In this document: piece after piece, positions 60,899 to 64,000 of the stretch | How the letters are laid out: each line of letters begins with the position of its first letter | How positions within the stretch are numbered: the stretch's first letter is position 1 | Assembly (NCBI RefSeq): GCF_006440735.1 | Contig: NZ_VFUA01000007.1 | Coordinates: 58,247-122,246, forward strand | Length of the DNA: 64,000 nucleotides | Direction: 5' to 3' | Origin: Mesorhizobium sp. B2-7-1 | Lineage (GTDB): Bacteria > Pseudomonadota > Alphaproteobacteria > Rhizobiales > Rhizobiaceae | The notes under the pieces: generated by a model | Told to the model about the DNA's origin: nothing | The model's input: the letters and a program-made list of their open reading frames with translations, nothing else | Database searches by the model: none | Program-made: the position numbers and the translations under genes

Positions 60899-61426
60899 TC
60901 AGGCGGCGCCTTTGGCGCTGTCCTGAAGCGAAGCGAGATAGGCATCGAGTTGGCCGTAGCTGTCGGCCATGCCTGAGGTCATGCCGGTGCCAAGCGCGCC
61001 GTCGCGCGCGGCTTGCGATGCGTAGAGGATCGTTTGCGTAAGCAACGTCTTCCCTTTGGCCTCGGTGAAGACGACGGTTGCGAGCGTCTCGCCGCCGGTC
61101 CAGTCCTCGTCGAACAGCTCGCTGGCCGCGATCAGGCTCGGCCGGTCGATCTCGCGATAAGTGGCGGTCATGCCCATCGCCTGGCCGTCACGATGGCGCC
61201 ACACGTAGCGTGCCGTCCCGCCCACCCTGAGGTCGATTTCGCAGGTCTCGAGCCGCCAGCCGTCGGGGCCATGCAGCCAGCCCTTGAGCAATTCCGGGAC
61301 GGTCCAGCAGTCAAACACCATCGGGCGTGGCGCGTCGAAGACGCGGGTTATGCGGACCTCGCGATCGCTGGGGGTTGTAACGGTCAAGGTCGCGACGGTG
61401 GAGCCTGGCAATCTCGTGGTGCTCAT
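60899..61426 (-). CDS. AHSA1/SRPBCC domain protein
   Basis: Protein of 175 residues with the START-like hydrophobic-cavity fold: REVRITRVFDAPRPMVFDCW at the N-terminal strand, GWRLETCEIDLRVGGTARYV then WRHRDGQAMGMTATYREIDR, and DGALGTGMTSGMADSYGQLD at the C-terminal helix. It is the middle gene of an ArsR-AHSA1-VOC cluster that is common in alphaproteobacteria. Function unknown. The start is chosen at MSTTRLPGSTVATL because upstream codons are not conserved. Confidence 0.88.
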   Translation of the reverse strand: MSTTRLPGSTVATLTVTTPSDREVRITRVFDAPRPMVFDCWTVPELLKGWLHGPDGWRLETCEIDLRVGGTARYVWRHRDGQAMGMTATYREIDRPSLIAASELFDEDWTGGETLATVVFTEAKGKTLLTQTILYASQAARDGALGTGMTSGMADSYGQLDAYLASLQDSAKGAA

Positions 61427-61539
61427 GGAATGTCCTTTTTGTGTTCGCTTGCCGAAGGACGTCCGGCCAGGCGCCGGCCCGACACGATTGCTATTTTTCT
61501 GATCGGGCCGTGCCATGGGCCGGATACGCCTGGCTCCGC

Positions 61540-61884
61540 CTATTGTTCCGCCTCGCCCGGGCTCTTGCTGGCCTGCAGCGCGCCCAGCAAGGCATCGAGC
61601 CGTTGGAAATTGCCTTCCCAGATCTTGCGATAACGCTCTAGCCACTCAGTGGCCTCGGCCAGCGGCTTCACTTCGAGCCGGCATGGCCTGCGCTGGGCGT
61701 CGCGCCCGCGCGAGATCAGGCCTGCACCCTCAAGCACCTTGAGATGCTTCGAGATCGACGGCTGACTCATGGCGAAGGGCTCGGCAAGCTCCATCACCGA
61801 GGCCTCCCCCTCGATCAACCGAGCGAGAATGGCGCGCCGCGTCGGGTCGGAAAGCGCAGCAAAGGTAGCATCGAGCTGATTCAT
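61540..61884 (-). CDS. ArsR family transcriptional regulator
   Basis: Winged-helix repressor of 114 residues: NQLDATFAALSDPTRRAILA then RLIEGEASVMELAEPFAMSQ and PSISKHLKVLEGAGLISRGR. The metal-binding ELCVCDL motif of arsenic or zinc sensors is absent, so it belongs to the non-metal SdpR/YgaV-like group that typically controls adjacent AHSA1 genes. The AHSA1 gene follows 113 bp downstream in the same direction. Confidence 0.93.
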   Translation of the reverse strand: MNQLDATFAALSDPTRRAILARLIEGEASVMELAEPFAMSQPSISKHLKVLEGAGLISRGRDAQRRPCRLEVKPLAEATEWLERYRKIWEGNFQRLDALLGALQASKSPGEAEQ

Positions 61885-61900
61885 ATTAGATAGCCAATCA

Positions 61901-61925
61901 GTTATATACCTAAGTAGCTATATAC
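61901..61925. promoter_or_regulatory. AT-rich direct repeats at the ArsR promoter
   Basis: GTTATATAC (61901-61909) and GCTATATAC (61917-61925) form near-identical direct repeats 16 bp apart, 17-41 bp upstream of the ArsR start. An AT-rich region with repeats suits an autoregulatory site of the ArsR protein. Assignment is tentative. Confidence 0.35.
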
Positions 61926-62068
61926 AAATCGACGTCGATGGTCAACCAGCTTGCTGGTGCATCGCAAAATTCTGGCCATGCCGGACTGTGGCGTCTATAA
62001 CGCCTGCGATCCGAATTCAGCGCCGCCGCGCTCTGCACCGAGCGCAGCCAGCCAGCTAAGGAAAATCA

Positions 62069-63913
62069 ATGCCTGCCTATCGTTCCCGCACCACCACCCA
62101 TGGCCGAAACATGGCCGGCGCCCGCGGCCTGTGGCGCGCCACAGGCATGAAGGATAGCGATTTCGGCAAGCCGATCATCGCCGTCGTCAATTCCTTCACC
62201 CAGTTCGTGCCGGGCCATGTGCATCTCAAGGACCTCGGCCAACTCGTCGCGCGCGAGATCGAGAAGGCTGGCGGCGTCGCCAAGGAATTCAACACCATCG
62301 CCGTCGACGACGGCATCGCCATGGGGCATGACGGCATGCTCTATTCGCTGCCGTCGCGCGAGCTGATCGCCGATTCCGTCGAATACATGGTCAACGCGCA
62401 TTGCGCCGACGCCATGGTCTGCATCTCCAATTGCGACAAGATCACCCCCGGCATGCTGATGGCCTCGCTGCGCCTCAACATCCCGACCGTCTTCGTCTCA
62501 GGCGGTCCGATGGAGGCCGGCAAGGTGGTATTGGCCGGCAAGGCGCAGGCGCTCGATCTGGTCGACGCCATGGTCGCGGCCGCCGACGACAAGATTTCCG
62601 ACGAGGACGTCAAGGTCATCGAGCGCTCGGCCTGCCCGACCTGCGGCTCGTGCTCGGGCATGTTCACCGCCAATTCGATGAACTGCCTGACCGAGGCGCT
62701 GGGCCTGTCGCTGCCCGGCAACGGCTCGACGCTGGCCACCCACGCCGACCGCAAGCGCCTGTTCGTCGAGGCCGGCCATCTCGTCGTCGATCTCGCCCAG
62801 CGCTATTACGAGCAGGACGACGAAACGGCACTTCCGCGCAGCATCGCCTCCAAGGGCGCCTTCGAGAACGCCATGGCGCTCGATATCGCCATGGGCGGCT
62901 CGACCAACACGGTGTTGCACATCCTGGCCGCCGCACATGAGGGCGAGGTCGACTTCACCATGGAAGACATCGACCGCCTGTCGCGCAAGGTGCCTGTGCT
63001 CTGCAAGGTGGCGCCGGCCAAGTCCGACGTGCATATGGAGGACGTCCACCGCGCCGGCGGCATCATGGCGATCCTTGGCCAGCTCGACCATGCCGGCCTA
63101 ATCAATCGCGACCTGCCGACCGTGCACACCGCAACGCTCGGCGAGGCGCTCGACCATTGGGATATTTCGCGCACCTCGGCCGAGAATGTCCGCGAGTTCT
63201 TCCTCGCCGCTCCCGGCGGCGTGCCGACGCAGGTCGCCTTCAGTCAGGACCGCCGCTGGGACGAGCTCGACACGAACCGCGAGACGGGCGTCATCCGCTC
63301 GGCAAAGACGCCCTTCTCCAAGGATGGCGGCCTTGCGGTGCTGAAAGGCAATCTCGCGCTCGACGGCTGCATCGTGAAGACCGCCGGCGTCGATGAATCG
63401 ATCCTGAAATTCACCGGCCCGGCCCGCGTCTTCGAAAGCCAGGACGCCTCCGTCAAGGCGATCCTCGCCAACGAGGTCAAGGCCGGCGACATCGTCGTCA
63501 TCCGCTATGAGGGCCCGCGCGGCGGCCCCGGCATGCAGGAGATGCTCTACCCGACCAGCTATCTGAAGTCGAAAGGCCTCGGCAAAGTCTGCGCGCTGAT
63601 CACCGACGGCCGCTTCTCCGGCGGCACGTCCGGCCTGTCGATCGGCCACGTCTCGCCCGAAGCAGCCGAAGGCGGCGCGATCGGCCTGGTCCAGGAAGGC
63701 GATACGATCGAGATCGACATCCCCAACCGCACGATCCGGCTCGCCATCAGCGATGCCGAGCTCGAGGCACGCCGTAAGGCGATGGCGGCGAAGGGGGCGG
63801 ACGCCTGGAAGCCGGCGGAAAAGCGCAAGCGCAAGGTGACGACGGCGCTGCGCGCCTACGCCGCCTTCGCCACCAGCGCCGACAAGGGCGCGGTCAGGAA
63901 AGTGCCGGAGTAG
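62069..63913 (+). CDS. ilvD: Dihydroxy-acid dehydratase
   Basis: Fe-S dehydratase of 614 residues in valine, isoleucine and leucine synthesis. Cluster-binding cysteines are visible at Cys122 ([12 protein letters not shown]) and Cys195 ([19 protein letters not shown]). The start [20 protein letters not shown] is typical, and the C-terminal domain shows [20 protein letters not shown]. Length suggests the [4Fe-4S] type of the E. coli enzyme. The gene is monocistronic; the preceding 184 bp have no clear attenuator. Confidence 0.97.
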   Translation: MPAYRSRTTTHGRNMAGARGLWRATGMKDSDFGKPIIAVVNSFTQFVPGHVHLKDLGQLVAREIEKAGGVAKEFNTIAVDDGIAMGHDGMLYSLPSRELIADSVEYMVNAHCADAMVCISNCDKITPGMLMASLRLNIPTVFVSGGPMEAGKVVLAGKAQALDLVDAMVAAADDKISDEDVKVIERSACPTCGSCSGMFTANSMNCLTEALGLSLPGNGSTLATHADRKRLFVEAGHLVVDLAQRYYEQDDETALPRSIASKGAFENAMALDIAMGGSTNTVLHILAAAHEGEVDFTMEDIDRLSRKVPVLCKVAPAKSDVHMEDVHRAGGIMAILGQLDHAGLINRDLPTVHTATLGEALDHWDISRTSAENVREFFLAAPGGVPTQVAFSQDRRWDELDTNRETGVIRSAKTPFSKDGGLAVLKGNLALDGCIVKTAGVDESILKFTGPARVFESQDASVKAILANEVKAGDIVVIRYEGPRGGPGMQEMLYPTSYLKSKGLGKVCALITDGRFSGGTSGLSIGHVSPEAAEGGAIGLVQEGDTIEIDIPNRTIRLAISDAELEARRKAMAAKGADAWKPAEKRKRKVTTALRAYAAFATSADKGAVRKVPE

Positions 63914-63926
63914 GACAGATTCTTCC

Positions 63927-64000
63927 TTCTCCCCTTGTGGGAGAAGGTGGATCGGCGCGATAGCGCCGAGACGGATGAGGGGTGTTCCAGCGGAGTGAGA
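63927..64000. repeat. Rhizobial repeat family E, at the window edge
   Basis: CCTTCTCCCCTTGTGGGAGAAGG forms a stem-loop in part (CCTTCTCCC/GGGAGAAGG), followed by GGTGGATCGGCGCGATAGCG then CCGAGACGGATGAGGGG. The second part matches 45541-45590. It lies after ilvD and may act as its transcript end; the element continues past the edge. Confidence 0.65.

Noticed and set aside
1..64000. CRISPR arrays, tRNA or rRNA genes, prophage and insertion sequences
   Set aside because: I found no regularly spaced repeats with unique spacers, no cloverleaf or rRNA core sequences that I could recognise by eye, and no transposase or integrase reading frame. A tRNA search program would be needed to exclude tRNAs fully.

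Overview
The window is a GC-rich chromosomal segment of an alphaproteobacterium of the order Hyphomicrobiales (Rhizobiales), most likely Mesorhizobium or a close relative. The clues are the gene set (RegB/RegA = ActS/ActR redox pair, rhizobial porin, GlnD, MmcB, malic enzyme with a phosphotransacetylase-like tail, DUF6894 and DUF1127 small proteins) and several families of short palindromic intergenic repeats of the kind scattered through Mesorhizobium genomes. The genus is inferred from gene content and style; no marker RNA gene is present. I see no tRNA, rRNA, CRISPR array, prophage or intact insertion sequence.

Layout. 1-4272: a carbohydrate ABC importer operon on the minus strand (binding protein, two permeases, a 68-residue membrane protein, ATPase running off the left edge), preceded by a three-half-site operator. 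4507-14369: LmbE-type deacetylase, EamA exporter, HrpB helicase, RegB/RegA two-component system, NhaA antiporter, and an SDR plus ECF sigma factor pair. 14494-20625: MmcB, an AT-richer islet with a probable PemK/MazF-like toxin and a small partner, small rhizobial proteins, a deaminase, an outer-membrane protein, an AraC regulator, CueR, and an L,D-transpeptidase. 20893-28029: minus-strand housekeeping block nifU-type gene, usp, trpS, murJ, glnD. 28153-36415: an accessory stretch between glnD and mutS with a CueR-box-driven copper ATPase and DUF305 protein, an aldo-keto reductase, an MBL hydrolase, and two TetR systems that each lie next to a perfect palindrome. 36416-43096: mutS, a glycosyltransferase, malic enzyme. 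43097-52732: porin, a solitary DUF2384-type protein, adenosine kinase family, EamA, EI24, a PEP mutase family enzyme, HAD, dut, Lrp. 52749-57082: a decay zone with an intact class II glutamine amidotransferase, a broken duplicate of it, two truncated genes joined back to back, and a frameshifted DUF1127 gene. 57041-64000: a TetR/haloalkane dehalogenase operon with the operator inside the promoter, prfC, a heptanucleotide repeat, an ArsR/AHSA1/VOC cluster, and ilvD.

How the parts work together. CueR (19376-19780) is the obvious candidate regulator for the textbook CueR box at 28153 although the two lie 8.4 kb apart. RegB and RegA should form the redox-sensing pair. GlnD is the nitrogen-status sensor acting on PII. 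The three TetR genes each sit beside a perfect palindrome, so their target operons can be read directly from the sequence. Most of the window is ordinary chromosome; the most unusual items are the toxin-like module whose start codon lies in the loop of a perfect hairpin, the decay zone near 53.7-56.9 kb, the frameshifted DUF3313 lipoprotein, and the heptanucleotide repeat with an inverted partner array that supplies a stop codon.
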